The notes beneath the pieces are model-generated. The model was not told where the DNA came from. It saw nothing but the letters and a program-made list of their open reading frames with translations, and ran no database searches. 64,000 nt of DNA from Lewinellaceae bacterium (lineage in GTDB: Bacteria > Bacteroidota > Bacteroidia > Chitinophagales > Saprospiraceae): NCBI GenBank assembly GCA_016713985.1, contig JADJOD010000014.1, positions 101,541-165,540 of the forward strand. Reading direction: 5' to 3'. The position numbers were made by a program, and so were the translations under genes. Every line of letters starts with the position of its first letter. The first letter of the stretch is position 1. Below, one piece after another: positions 10,765 through 18,850 of the stretch.

Positions 10765-10893
10765 GTCATGAGTCATGAGTCATAAGTCATAAGCCATAAG
10801 CCGTGAGCCGCGACTTACAACTCACGACTCACGACTCACGACTTATGACTCCCGACTTATGGCTTATGACTCCCGACTTATGACTTATGACTT
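10765..10893. repeat. Heptamer-based inverted repeat filling the sigma/anti-sigma spacer
   Basis: The left arm after the stop codon runs in ~7-nt units of the type AGTCATG/AGTCATA/AGCCATA. After about 15 nt the right arm runs in the inverse units (CGACTCA, CGACTTA, TGACTTA). The last unit contains the ATG at 10894. The arms can fold into one long imperfect stem covering the whole spacer. Confidence 0.8.
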
Positions 10894-12003
10894 ATGAAGA
10901 ATCCTTCTGTGCAACACGACGATGCGCGTTTTCTGGACCTGCTCCGGCGCTGGCAAAGCGGTGATTTCACCCGTGCCGACGAGTTGGAACTGACATCGCT
11001 GACCAATTCCGACGATTTTCGCCGCGAAGCGATGGAAGGATTTATGTCGCTGCCGGCCGAAGATCACGAGTACAGGCTTCTGAGCCTCCGGCAAAAAGTG
11101 CAGCTTCGCTCCGGCGCGATCACAGAAACGGCCCGTCGTGTCATGTTGTTCCGGGTATGGGCGGCGGCGGCAGCACTGGCTCTGCTGGTCTCTGCCATCT
11201 GGTTTTTACCCACCTGGACTTCGGATCAACAATCGCCAGTCGCCGCCGTGCAGGAAGCGCCGGCCGGTGAAAATACGCCTTCACAAACGGCTCCTTCTCC
11301 CGGCGAGGCCGAAATAAAGACAAATGGCGATGTCCCGGAGGCCGCCCGCCCGGCGCCTTCCGTTTCCGGCCCAGTCGCCCGGCTCGCCGATCACCTGGCA
11401 AAAACATCAACCGAGCCGGCTATTCCGGTCGAAACGGCTGATCTGGCGGTCGCCATGCAGGCAGAACAGAACGATCAGGTGTTAGCGGAAGAGCCGGCGC
11501 CTTCTTCAGCAAGTAGTTCGACCGAACAATCCATATCGGAAGAAGACAAAGCCAGTCAATTCGTGGTATCCAAACCCCAACCCGATGCGGCGAACGGCGC
11601 GCAGGCTGCGAAAGATTTGTCGAAAGCAAAAAAATCTTTACCGGCCCGTGCCCGCGACAGCATCTGGCACCAAACCGATGTCAAACCCGAAATGGATGCG
11701 GCAAAAAAAGAAGCGCGGGAAGAAAATCAGCCGGCCATCAGCGAACCCGGCGGCGGATGGGATGCTTTCAACGAATACCTGCGCCAAAACGCCCGCCTGC
11801 CCCTCGATGCGCGCAATAACAACGTGAGCGGGACGGTCCGGCTGCAATTTGTCGTCAATGCAAACGGCGAACCCCAGAATTTTATCACCTTGCGCTCGCT
11901 TGGTTATGGATGCGACGAGGAAGCGATCCGACTGGTAAAAAACTGGGAATGGGTGCGTGGTAAAAGTGCGTTCGTCACCGTTGAAGTCCGCTTCGTGCGG
12001 TAA
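10894..12003 (+). CDS. Membrane anti-sigma-like protein with TonB C-terminal domain
   Basis: 369 residues. Residues 1-83 are hydrophilic and helical (FLDLLRRWQSGDFTRADELE; TNSDDFRREAMEGFMSL), as in cytoplasmic regulators paired with ECF factors. One membrane segment follows (AAAALALLVSAIWFLP, about 89-104), then ~180 residues rich in A, P, S and E, probably a periplasmic spacer. The end (GGWDAFNEYLRQNARLP, VSGTVRLQFVVNANGEP, EEAIRLVKNWEW) is the TonB C-terminal fold. TonB domains normally contact TonB boxes of outer-membrane receptors. Here that could link receptor state to the sigma factor upstream; this is inference from order and domain layout. Confidence 0.78.
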   Translation: MKNPSVQHDDARFLDLLRRWQSGDFTRADELELTSLTNSDDFRREAMEGFMSLPAEDHEYRLLSLRQKVQLRSGAITETARRVMLFRVWAAAAALALLVSAIWFLPTWTSDQQSPVAAVQEAPAGENTPSQTAPSPGEAEIKTNGDVPEAARPAPSVSGPVARLADHLAKTSTEPAIPVETADLAVAMQAEQNDQVLAEEPAPSSASSSTEQSISEEDKASQFVVSKPQPDAANGAQAAKDLSKAKKSLPARARDSIWHQTDVKPEMDAAKKEAREENQPAISEPGGGWDAFNEYLRQNARLPLDARNNNVSGTVRLQFVVNANGEPQNFITLRSLGYGCDEEAIRLVKNWEWVRGKSAFVTVEVRFVR

Positions 12004-12085
12004 TTGTTTTTTATTCCGCCAACATTCAGGCAAACCAATGCTGCTTCCGGTTGTTTTGCATCCATAAATTACGCGCGTTTTCATA

Positions 12086-12093
12086 TAATTTTG
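12086..12093 (+). promoter_or_regulatory. -7 box TAATTTTG for ribA
   Basis: Perfect TAnnTTTG, 70 nt before the ribA ATG. I saw no FMN riboswitch-like structure in the 12004-12162 leader. Confidence 0.4.
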
Positions 12094-12162
12094 CTCCCGG
12101 TTTAGTGACTGTTTTCAATCCTTTTTCGTTGGGGCGAACCATTTCAGCCCTGCAGGCAATTT

Positions 12163-12747
12163 ATGCAACGACAAGCAGAAGCCCGAATTCCGTCGGAATA
12201 CGGCCAGTTTACCATGCTGGCATTTGCCGATAAACCTTCCGAAAAGATGCCGCATATCGCATTTGTAGCCGAAGGTTTTGACCCCGGCCGGCCGGTGCCG
12301 GTGCGTATCCATTCCGAATGTATGACCGGCGACGTATTTGGTTCCAAACGCTGTGACTGCGGCGAACAATTAGACGCCTCGCTGCGCATCGCCGCCGAAC
12401 GCGGCGGGGTGGTCATTTACCTGCGCCAGGAAGGGCGCGGGATCGGCCTGATCAACAAACTCAAAGCGTATAACCTGCAGGACCTCGGCCTGAATACCGC
12501 CGAAGCCAATACCCACCTCGGCTTTGATGTGGATGCCCGGCAATACGACTGCGCTATTTTTATTCTCCAGGACCTCGGCATTACGGCAGTGGAACTCATC
12601 ACCAACAATCCCGACAAGGTAGAAGCCCTCCGGCGCTCGCCCGTGCATGTGAACGGGCGGATACCTCTCGTCATCCCGCCGCAGGACGATAGTCGCAACT
12701 ACCTGAAAACCAAGCAGGAACTGATGGGACACTTGCTCGGACTGTGA
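12163..12747 (+). CDS. ribA: GTP cyclohydrolase II
   Basis: 194 residues, the usual length of a stand-alone RibA. It opens the imidazole ring of GTP with loss of formate and pyrophosphate, the first step of riboflavin synthesis. The zinc-binding cysteines are C53, C64 and C66 (SECMTGDVFGSKRCDCGEQL) and the GTP-binding motif RQEGRGIGL starts at R88. The conserved LGFDVDARQYD and ELITNNPDKVEAL stretches are present. It is not fused to the RibB (DHBP synthase) domain, so that must be elsewhere. ATG 12163 is the only start that leaves the domain intact. Confidence 0.95.
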   Translation: MQRQAEARIPSEYGQFTMLAFADKPSEKMPHIAFVAEGFDPGRPVPVRIHSECMTGDVFGSKRCDCGEQLDASLRIAAERGGVVIYLRQEGRGIGLINKLKAYNLQDLGLNTAEANTHLGFDVDARQYDCAIFILQDLGITAVELITNNPDKVEALRRSPVHVNGRIPLVIPPQDDSRNYLKTKQELMGHLLGL

Positions 12748-12862
12748 TATTGATGAGGGTTGATAAAGTTGATGAGGGTTGATAAAAAAGACCAACCTTA
12801 TCAACCTTATCAACCTTTATCAACCTTATCAACCTTTATCAACCTTTATCAACCCTCACCAC
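12748..12862. repeat. Short-unit inverted repeat between ribA and methyltransferase gene
   Basis: Left arm: alternating TTGATGAGGG and TTGATAAAG units. Right arm: 9- to 10-nt units TCAACCTTA / TCAACCTTTA, about seven copies, ending just before the ATG at 12863. The arms are complementary and span the whole gap between stop and start. Confidence 0.78.
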
Positions 12863-13474
12863 ATGCCCGACACCACGACATACTGGGAAACCCGCTGGCA
12901 AAACGGCGAAACCGGCTGGGATATCCGCGACGTATCACCGCCGCTCGCCGCATTTGCCGACCGGGTCGCTCCTGATGAACGAGCCGGAATGGCGGTCCTG
13001 ATGCCCGGCTGCGGCAATGGCCACGAAGCCGCTTATCTGCTCGGGGCCGGTTTTGAAAACATCACCATGCTCGACATCGCGCCGACGGCTATCAGGACGC
13101 TCCGCAACAGGCTGGACCTTGTGGCGCCCGGCTGGCAGGATCGTTTGCAGCTGGTGTGCGGCGACTTTTTTAAACACGAGGGTGTTTATGACCTCATCCT
13201 GGAACAAACTTTTTTTTGCGCGCTTGATCCTTCCTTGCGGGAATCGTACGCCCTGAAAATGAAGTCTTTGTTAAAACCCGGCGGCAGGATCGCCGGCGTG
13301 TTGTTCGACCGGGAATTTCCCGGCGGGCCTCCATTTGGCGGGAGCCGGGAAGAATATGAAAGGCTTTTTTCGCCGCATTTCCATATTCATACGCTTGCTC
13401 CCTGCTACAATTCCGTTCCACCCCGCGCAGGAACGGAAGCGTTTTTTATTTTATCAAGCGTAGGTGTGGCATGA
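12863..13474 (+). CDS. SAM-dependent methyltransferase, TPMT family
   Basis: 203 residues from ATG 12863; an upstream in-frame start (12779) would translate the repeat and is rejected. The N-terminus YWETRWQNGETGWDI is the TPMT-family entry motif. SAM-binding motif I is VLMPGCGNGHEAAYLL, the acidic end of strand 2 is ITMLDIAPTAI, and motif IV is LILEQTFFCALDP. Relatives methylate thiols, thiopurines or inorganic selenium/tellurium species; the substrate here cannot be told. The last codons and stop lie inside the 68-bp palindrome. Confidence 0.85.
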   Translation: MPDTTTYWETRWQNGETGWDIRDVSPPLAAFADRVAPDERAGMAVLMPGCGNGHEAAYLLGAGFENITMLDIAPTAIRTLRNRLDLVAPGWQDRLQLVCGDFFKHEGVYDLILEQTFFCALDPSLRESYALKMKSLLKPGGRIAGVLFDREFPGGPPFGGSREEYERLFSPHFHIHTLAPCYNSVPPRAGTEAFFILSSVGVA

Positions 13475-13528
13475 ATTATCCAAAAAATTGAAAATTTTCA
13501 ATTTTTTGGATAATTCATGCCACACCTA
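13461..13528. terminator. Perfect 68-bp palindrome, likely bidirectional terminator
   Basis: Arms 13461-13494 and 13495-13528 are exact reverse complements with no spacer. It lies between convergent genes and contains A-runs followed by T-runs in both directions. The left arm includes the last four codons and the TGA of the methyltransferase gene; the minus-strand gene ends 3 nt outside the right arm once its frameshift is repaired. Confidence 0.8.
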
Positions 13529-13530
13529 AG

Positions 13531-14956
13531 TCAACGTTCCGCCCATTTTTTGATTTGCCCCGCCAGCCACTCCCGGTGCATCATATCGCGGGCCGGGGGT
13601 AATTGTTCGAGCAGCGCCCGGTAACGTTGCCGGTCGCCGGGCATCACTTTCCCGGAATTTGGCGGTGAATTCCACAAACTTCTGCATTTGTTTTTTGAGG
13701 TGGGTATCGATCAACCGGTTGCGGTGCAGGTAGAGCCGGGTGGCTTCGAGATAGGCCAGCAGCAACTCTGTTTGGCCGGTTTCACAATACACCTTGATCA
13801 GCAGACTGCGCACCGTCACGTTGAGCAGCACGTCGGAAACCTCCACCTGCAGGAGGGCGCGTTGGGCTTCGTCGTAATTTTTCAGGTAATAATGATATTG
13901 GGCGAGGTTGTACCGGAACACATTGTCAGCGTATTCGGCCGGCAGCCGGCTGCGGTACTCGTGCAGAAATTGCCAGACCCAGGCGGTTTGGCCGGTTTTG
14001 AGACCAACCGTCGCCATGTTTGTAAAACGCCAGGGCGGAAGTTGGCCGTTTTCAAAAATCAACTCGTTTTGAAGAAGTAATTTATTGATTTTTAGGTGTT
14101 CATGTAAAAAATATTCATCGTTGTACCGGTTGATCCGGCGAGTACAATAATTGAGCAGCAGGGTGTACAACTGCCTCCGTTCCGAAGCCGGGAAAAAAGA
14201 CGCGCTGTCGGTCACCCGTTGCCGGGCCTGTTGGTAATATGCGGGCTCGTCGGGATGCCGGAGCATACCAACCAGGTTCCGGTAAACCTGCACTACGGCT
14301 ACCTCCGAAAACGCGGGCGATGCAGCCCAGGCGAGCACCTCCTCCAAAAAAAGAATCTCATAACGGATGTTTAAAACGGACTCGTAATTGATCACGTCGC
14401 AGGCATACCGGAGTTTTTCCGCGATAAAAAAGATGTCCAGCGCAGTTGCGGCGGTCTGGAGGTGCTGATTGAATTCGTGCTGGTTCCGGTCGCCGAATTC
14501 GAGGAAAATTTGCCTGCTGTGCAGTTGTTTTTTGTAAAAACCGGCGTTCCGGAACGGAATTGTTTCCGACGATTTTTCCACACCGGCGGCGGCGGTTTTA
14601 TACTGCTTAGGCAGAGCCAGTTCGTGGTACTGTTGCATCAGCGCCATTTGTTGTTGCCAGTCGTCCGAAAGAAAGACCTCAACGGCCAGGAATTTTTCGG
14701 CCAGCGCCATCAGCCGGCTGGCGAGATGTGCCAGCGACTTTTCGTCCATCGGTTTCCCGAACGGCAATTTTTGAAGGATTACCTGTCGCGAAATATTTTC
14801 GTGCGCAAAGGCGGGTGCATATTTTTGCACATGATTAAAAAGCAGCAGGCAGTCGCCGTTTTTATTAAAAAATGGCGATTGCAAAAAGTCGCTGAACCGC
14901 GACAATTGCCGCGCGGTAAACGAGCGGAATAATTCAATGAGTTTGCTGTCGGTCAA
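13531..14956 (-). CDS. Hypothetical helical-repeat protein, one frameshift
   Basis: About 474 residues and mainly alpha-helical, with TPR-like spacing in its second half (YNLAQYHYYLKNYDEAQRAL; LLIKVYCETGQTELLLAYLE). No signal peptide or membrane segment, so probably cytoplasmic. I do not recognise a named family. It starts LIELFRSFTARQLSRFSDFL. The apparent C-terminus (RPATLPGAARTITPGPRYDAP) is proline-rich nonsense. Removing one base near 13655 gives GDRQRYRALLEQLPPARDMM and REWLAGQIKKWAER, a coherent helical end, with TGA at 13531-13533. It is divergent from the dockerin/T9SS gene, sharing a 65-nt gap. Confidence 0.7.
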
Positions 14957-15021
14957 TTCTTTGCAACTTTACTCGAAAGTTCCGAAAATTCCCGTAGTTT
15001 TCTACACCAAATGATACCCGT

Positions 15022-16161
15022 ATGCGCCTGATCCTGCTTTTGTTCTGCATATTGTGCCTTCGGTGGGGGGGCGGTTTGGCCCAACCGGTAGTGCTTTTTC
15101 CGGGTGATACCAACAACGACGGCACGGCGAACCAGTTCGACCTTTTACCCGTCGGTGTGGCCTACGGCATGGAAGGTTTTCCGAGACAAAACGCTTCGAT
15201 CGATTGGTTGCCGCAAATATTGTTTCCGGCCTGGCCGGATGCACTTCCGGTCAGCGGCATCAACAAGGGTTTTGTGGATTGTGACGGAAACGGCCTGATC
15301 GATACGTTTGATATTGAGGCGATTACGCTCAATTTTGACGAATTGCAGAACAATTCGCAACCCCCGCCCATGCCTTACCCGCCCAAACTCACCGACACCT
15401 GTTTTACCTGCCCCAAACCCGATATTGTCATCACCTACAACCAGGACACCGTGGTGACTTCCGGAACTGGTTTCGATACCCTGTATGCCGTGGTGACACT
15501 CCGTTACCCGCCGGGTGTGCCGACACAGAACGGCGCTTTGGGCATCGCCTTCGACCTGGAATACGATTATAACCCGGAGAAAATAAAAGACGCGTTTACG
15601 GAAGTGTATCCCGACACGTTCCCCGATACCCGGATGTACGTAATCGCCACCAGCACCCAGGCGCAATTCTGGCGGCTTCCGGCGCCGGGGAAAATCGGAT
15701 TTGCGGCGGCGGGGCGTGGGGCGAATGTGTTTTTTATGACGGATACCCTTTTTGTTGTACGCTTTGTGATCGAAGACCTGATCATCCGGGAGGAAGAAAA
15801 ATTCTCGCTGAATATTTCCAATGTGTTGTTGATCAATAAATTGGAGCAGATCGTATGCTTCGGAAACGTCAAGCAGGAACCCGTCGTCATCACCTCGCCG
15901 GTATCCGATCCTGAAAGCCGGCTGCCCGTGGTGCTTCTGTCGCCGAATCCGGTCAGGGAAATGCTTGCGGTGGAATCGCCGGAGTCGCCGCTGGAAAAAA
16001 TGGACCTTCGCGGGACTGACGGGCGGCTTTTATTTTCAGTGAATATGGAGGGGAAAAAGCACTTTTATTTGCCGGCGGGGTCATTGCCGCCAGGTGTGTT
16101 GCTGGCGCATATTTATACGAGGGGCGGGGTGGTGGTAAAAAAAATTGTGCGGGGGGAGTAG
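15022..16161 (+). CDS. Secreted dockerin-like/cohesin-like protein with T9SS sorting domain
   Basis: 379 residues. Signal peptide MRLILLLFCILCLRWGGGLA. Two dockerin-type calcium loops follow: PGDTNNDGTANQFDLLPVG and VDCDGNGLIDTFDIEAI, about 55 residues apart. The middle (residues ~135-270) is beta-rich with LGIAFDLEYDYNPEKIK and RFVIEDL, resembling the cohesin/dockerin-associated fold. The end is a T9SS type A sorting domain (VVLLSPNPVREMLAVES to VVKKIVRGE). It should be exported and anchored or released at the outer membrane. No cellulosome genes are in the window, so the dockerin may simply be a folding or calcium module. Confidence 0.8.
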   Translation: MRLILLLFCILCLRWGGGLAQPVVLFPGDTNNDGTANQFDLLPVGVAYGMEGFPRQNASIDWLPQILFPAWPDALPVSGINKGFVDCDGNGLIDTFDIEAITLNFDELQNNSQPPPMPYPPKLTDTCFTCPKPDIVITYNQDTVVTSGTGFDTLYAVVTLRYPPGVPTQNGALGIAFDLEYDYNPEKIKDAFTEVYPDTFPDTRMYVIATSTQAQFWRLPAPGKIGFAAAGRGANVFFMTDTLFVVRFVIEDLIIREEEKFSLNISNVLLINKLEQIVCFGNVKQEPVVITSPVSDPESRLPVVLLSPNPVREMLAVESPESPLEKMDLRGTDGRLLFSVNMEGKKHFYLPAGSLPPGVLLAHIYTRGGVVVKKIVRGE

Positions 16162-16199
16162 GTGCATTGTGAGATAGGTTATTGGAGATTTTAAAATAT

Positions 16200-16232
16200 C
16201 GTGTCATGTCGAGCGCAGTGCGATATGACACG
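16200..16232. terminator. Hairpin after the dockerin gene
   Basis: Twelve-base arms 16200-16211 and 16221-16232 pair with one mismatch around a 9-nt loop, 38 nt after the stop codon. There is no T-run, so a terminator role is tentative. The rest of 16162-16408 shows only the promoter box below. Confidence 0.4.
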
Positions 16233-16383
16233 CCTGATTAAAGACTCAAGGATTTCAGCAATGTTTTCAGGTCTTTATCCGAAATACTTCCCTGCTCCGA
16301 TTTGTCATTTTATCACAACGGACTTGCCAAATGCCCCTGACTTTTATACCCTCCCCCTGAAACAGCAAGAAATATTATTGCAT

Positions 16384-16391
16384 TACTTTTG
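16384..16391 (+). promoter_or_regulatory. -7 box TACTTTTG for the membrane-protein pair
   Basis: Perfect TAnnTTTG, 17 nt before the ATG at 16409. Confidence 0.5.
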
Positions 16392-16408
16392 AACGGAAAA
16401 ATATACAC

Positions 16409-17371
16409 ATGCACGAACACAGCCTCCGCAACTTACGCCAAAAAGAACTGCTCAGCCCGGAAGAGGCGGACACGATCCGGCAATTTGAAGCCACCCGCCC
16501 GTTTTCCCTGCACTGGGAACTCAAAACGATGTTGTACCTCGGCGTTTTACTCCTGAATGTGGGCCTGGGGGTGCTTATTTATGAAAACCTCGACACCATC
16601 GGCCATGCGGCATTGATCATACTGATCGGCTGTGTCAGCGCGGCCTGCCTGTGGTATGCTTACCGGCGAAGGGCGCCTTTTACACCGGAGCAGGTGCAAA
16701 GTCCCACACCCTATTACGACTATATTCTTTACTTGGATGCCTCACTTTTCTGATCATGGAGGGTTACTGGCAGTACCAGTACAACGTTTTTGGAGAAAAA
16801 TATGGCCTGGCGACTTTTATCCCGATGGTATTGTTTTTCGGGACGGCTTATTCTTTCGACAACCGGGGGGTGCTTTCCTTAGCCGTTACCATGCTGGCTT
16901 CCTGGGTGGGTATTACGGTGACGCCTATGGAACTATTGAGCAAGAATGATTTCAACAGCCTGACGATTATAAACACGGGCGTTTTTCTGGGCATCCTCCT
17001 CGCAGTCATCCCTTTCTGAGCGAGCGCCGGGATTTTAAAAACACTTCTCGCTTACCTACCTGAATTTCAGCATACACCTGCTCATGATCTCCTGTCTGGC
17101 CGGCATGATCGCCTTAGATAACAAACTGGTTTACTTCCCTTTATTGTGCCTGGCCTTTGCATTTTTTATATGGTATGCCCGGACGCGCGGTTCGTTTTAT
17201 TTTCTGATCGTGTCGGTGCTATATGGCTACATCGGATTGACCTACATGTTGTTCAGTTCGGCTCCCGGGCTCGATTTTCAGGTTTACCTGGTTTATTTCT
17301 TTCTCTCCTGTGCCGGTATGATCGTATTCTTAGTCAATTATAAAAAAATCCTCCATACCCAATCCAAATGA
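16409..17371 (+). CDS. DUF2157-type multi-pass membrane protein, three frameshifts
   Basis: The N-terminus (RQKELLSPEEADTIRQFEA, then LKTMLYLGVLLLNVGLGVLI) is typical of DUF2157 proteins: a short cytoplasmic helical head and then many membrane spans. The reading frame breaks three times, each time as if one base were missing: near 16735 (restoring YILYLGCLTFLIMEGYW), near 17012 (ccctttc, restoring IPFLSERRDF) and near 17037 (aaaaac, restoring KKHFSLTYLNFSI). Repaired length is 321 residues with about nine hydrophobic segments. Its end overlaps the next membrane-protein gene by 4 nt, so the two are translationally coupled. Function unknown. Confidence 0.72.
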
Positions 17372-18520
17372 CAGCATACAACCAAGAGTGGCTCGACGCC
17401 CTGAATGCCCGGGAGTTTGCCGGACAATGGCACAAAGATGGCTTGCTTTCCGAAGAACAATGGAAACTCATCCAGGAGCGGAACCCCGTGGGTTTTTACT
17501 CGCCCAACGTGTTTGTGCGCATCGGGCTGGCTATATTTTGTATGATCCTGTTGCAGGCGATGATGGGTCTGACGGCCCTGATGGTCAATTTGGGATCGGA
17601 AATCGCATTTGCGTTCTTCAGCACCATCTGGGGGGCAATATGGTTGCTGGCTCTCGAACGGATGATTGTCCGTACCTACCGCCACTATGGAAGCGGCCTC
17701 GACGATATGTTGTTGTATGCCGGAACAACGGCGATCCTTTCCGGCTGGTATATGTTGTTGCCTTACAACACCGATAAACTCGTGTATTGCTTCATCGCCT
17801 TACCCTTTCTGGTGTGGGGAAGTATCCGTTACCTCGACCGGCTGATGGCGGCGGCGGCGTATATCTGCGCACTTTTTATCGTATTGCTGATCGTAAAAGA
17901 CATCCCTGCGGCGGCGGTGTACCTGTTGCCGGTGGCCGGGATGGTATTTTCTGGAGGGGCGTATTTTTGGACAAAAAGGAGCCGAAAAAAGGAACATTTG
18001 CGGCATTGGGACGGCGTGCTGGCGGTGGTGGAGATGTTGTCGATCCTGCTGTTTTACATCAGCGGCAACTATTGGGTGGTGCAGCAGGGTGGGGCGGCCC
18101 TGTTTTCGATGGACAAACCGCCGGCAGAATGGTTTTTCTGGGGATTCACCTTTGCCGTTCCTGCGGTTTATATCGCACGGGGTTTGAGCAATAAAGATCG
18201 CCTGCTGATGGACATCGGCATGGGCTGCGCCGTGGCGGCGCTGCTTACGTTCCGGTATTATTTCAACATACTTCCGTTCGCCTGGGCGGCCACGATCGCG
18301 GGTGCAGCCCTGTTTGTCGTCGCTTATTTTTCCATCCGGTATCTGAATAAAAACAAGGGGGCGTATACCTATGAACCCTTGTTAAAAACACCCTGCTTCA
18401 AAAGCCCAGGAGCAGATATTTGAACAAACCATCGCCGGACAGGCTTCGCCGGCCCCGGTGAAAAAAAACACGCTGTACGGCTGGCAATTCGGCGGCGGCG
18501 GCGCGGGGGGCGAGTTTTAA
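17368..18520 (+). CDS. Multi-pass membrane protein coupled to DUF2157 gene, one frameshift
   Basis: About 383 residues after repair. A short soluble N-terminus (WLDALNAREFAGQWHKDGLL with SEEQWKLIQERNPVGFY) precedes roughly ten membrane helices, for example FVRIGLAIFCMILLQAMMGL and AYICALFIVLLIVKDIPAA. Such pairs of DUF2157-like and second membrane proteins occur in Bacteroidota; role unknown. The stop at 18423 follows a break near 18390: dropping one base in the A-run gives HPASKAQEQIFEQTIAGQ, then NTLYGWQFGGGGAGGEF and TAA at 18518-18520. The ATGA overlap with the upstream gene indicates co-expression. Confidence 0.7.
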
Positions 18521-18708
18521 AGCCCGGGCTGGTTAAAGTCTTTCCTCACCAGTATGATATATAAAAAAAAGTCTGAAATTTGCCCCATCATTTTTCGCCA
18601 CTTTTTAATCCGTATACCCCGAACCCAAGCGTTTTCCCGCCGTAGTCTCAGGTTTCAAAACGTTTCGTTAATCGTTTTTTCAGGCACACGAAACTGCCTG
18701 ACAAGTAT

Positions 18709-18804
18709 GTTTTTTTGACAGGATTTACATGATCCACAGGTTTTGTATCGGCTTCGCCGATAATTCTGATAACCTGTAGATCATGTAAATCCTGTCTAAA
18801 AAAC
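18709..18804. repeat. Long inverted repeat with inner hairpin
   Basis: Arms 18709-18742 and 18771-18804 pair over 34 bases with two mismatches. The loop holds a second perfect hairpin, TATCGGC-TTC-GCCGATA (18747-18763). No ORF is inside. The outer T-run and A-run could make it a bidirectional terminator, or it may be a mobile repeat such as a MITE. The rest of 18521-18850 shows nothing else I can support. Confidence 0.72.
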
Positions 18805-18850
18805 CGCCTGTCACACGAAGTTTCTTCCGGAAAAAACCTAACCCAATCCC

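Noticed and set aside
12004..12162. Possible FMN riboswitch ahead of ribA
   Set aside because: I could not find the conserved RFN core or its paired stems; only a promoter box is visible.
16201..16392. 63-codon frame before the DUF2157 gene
   Set aside because: Its start lies in a hairpin and its end overlaps the -7 box at 16384; no homology recognised.
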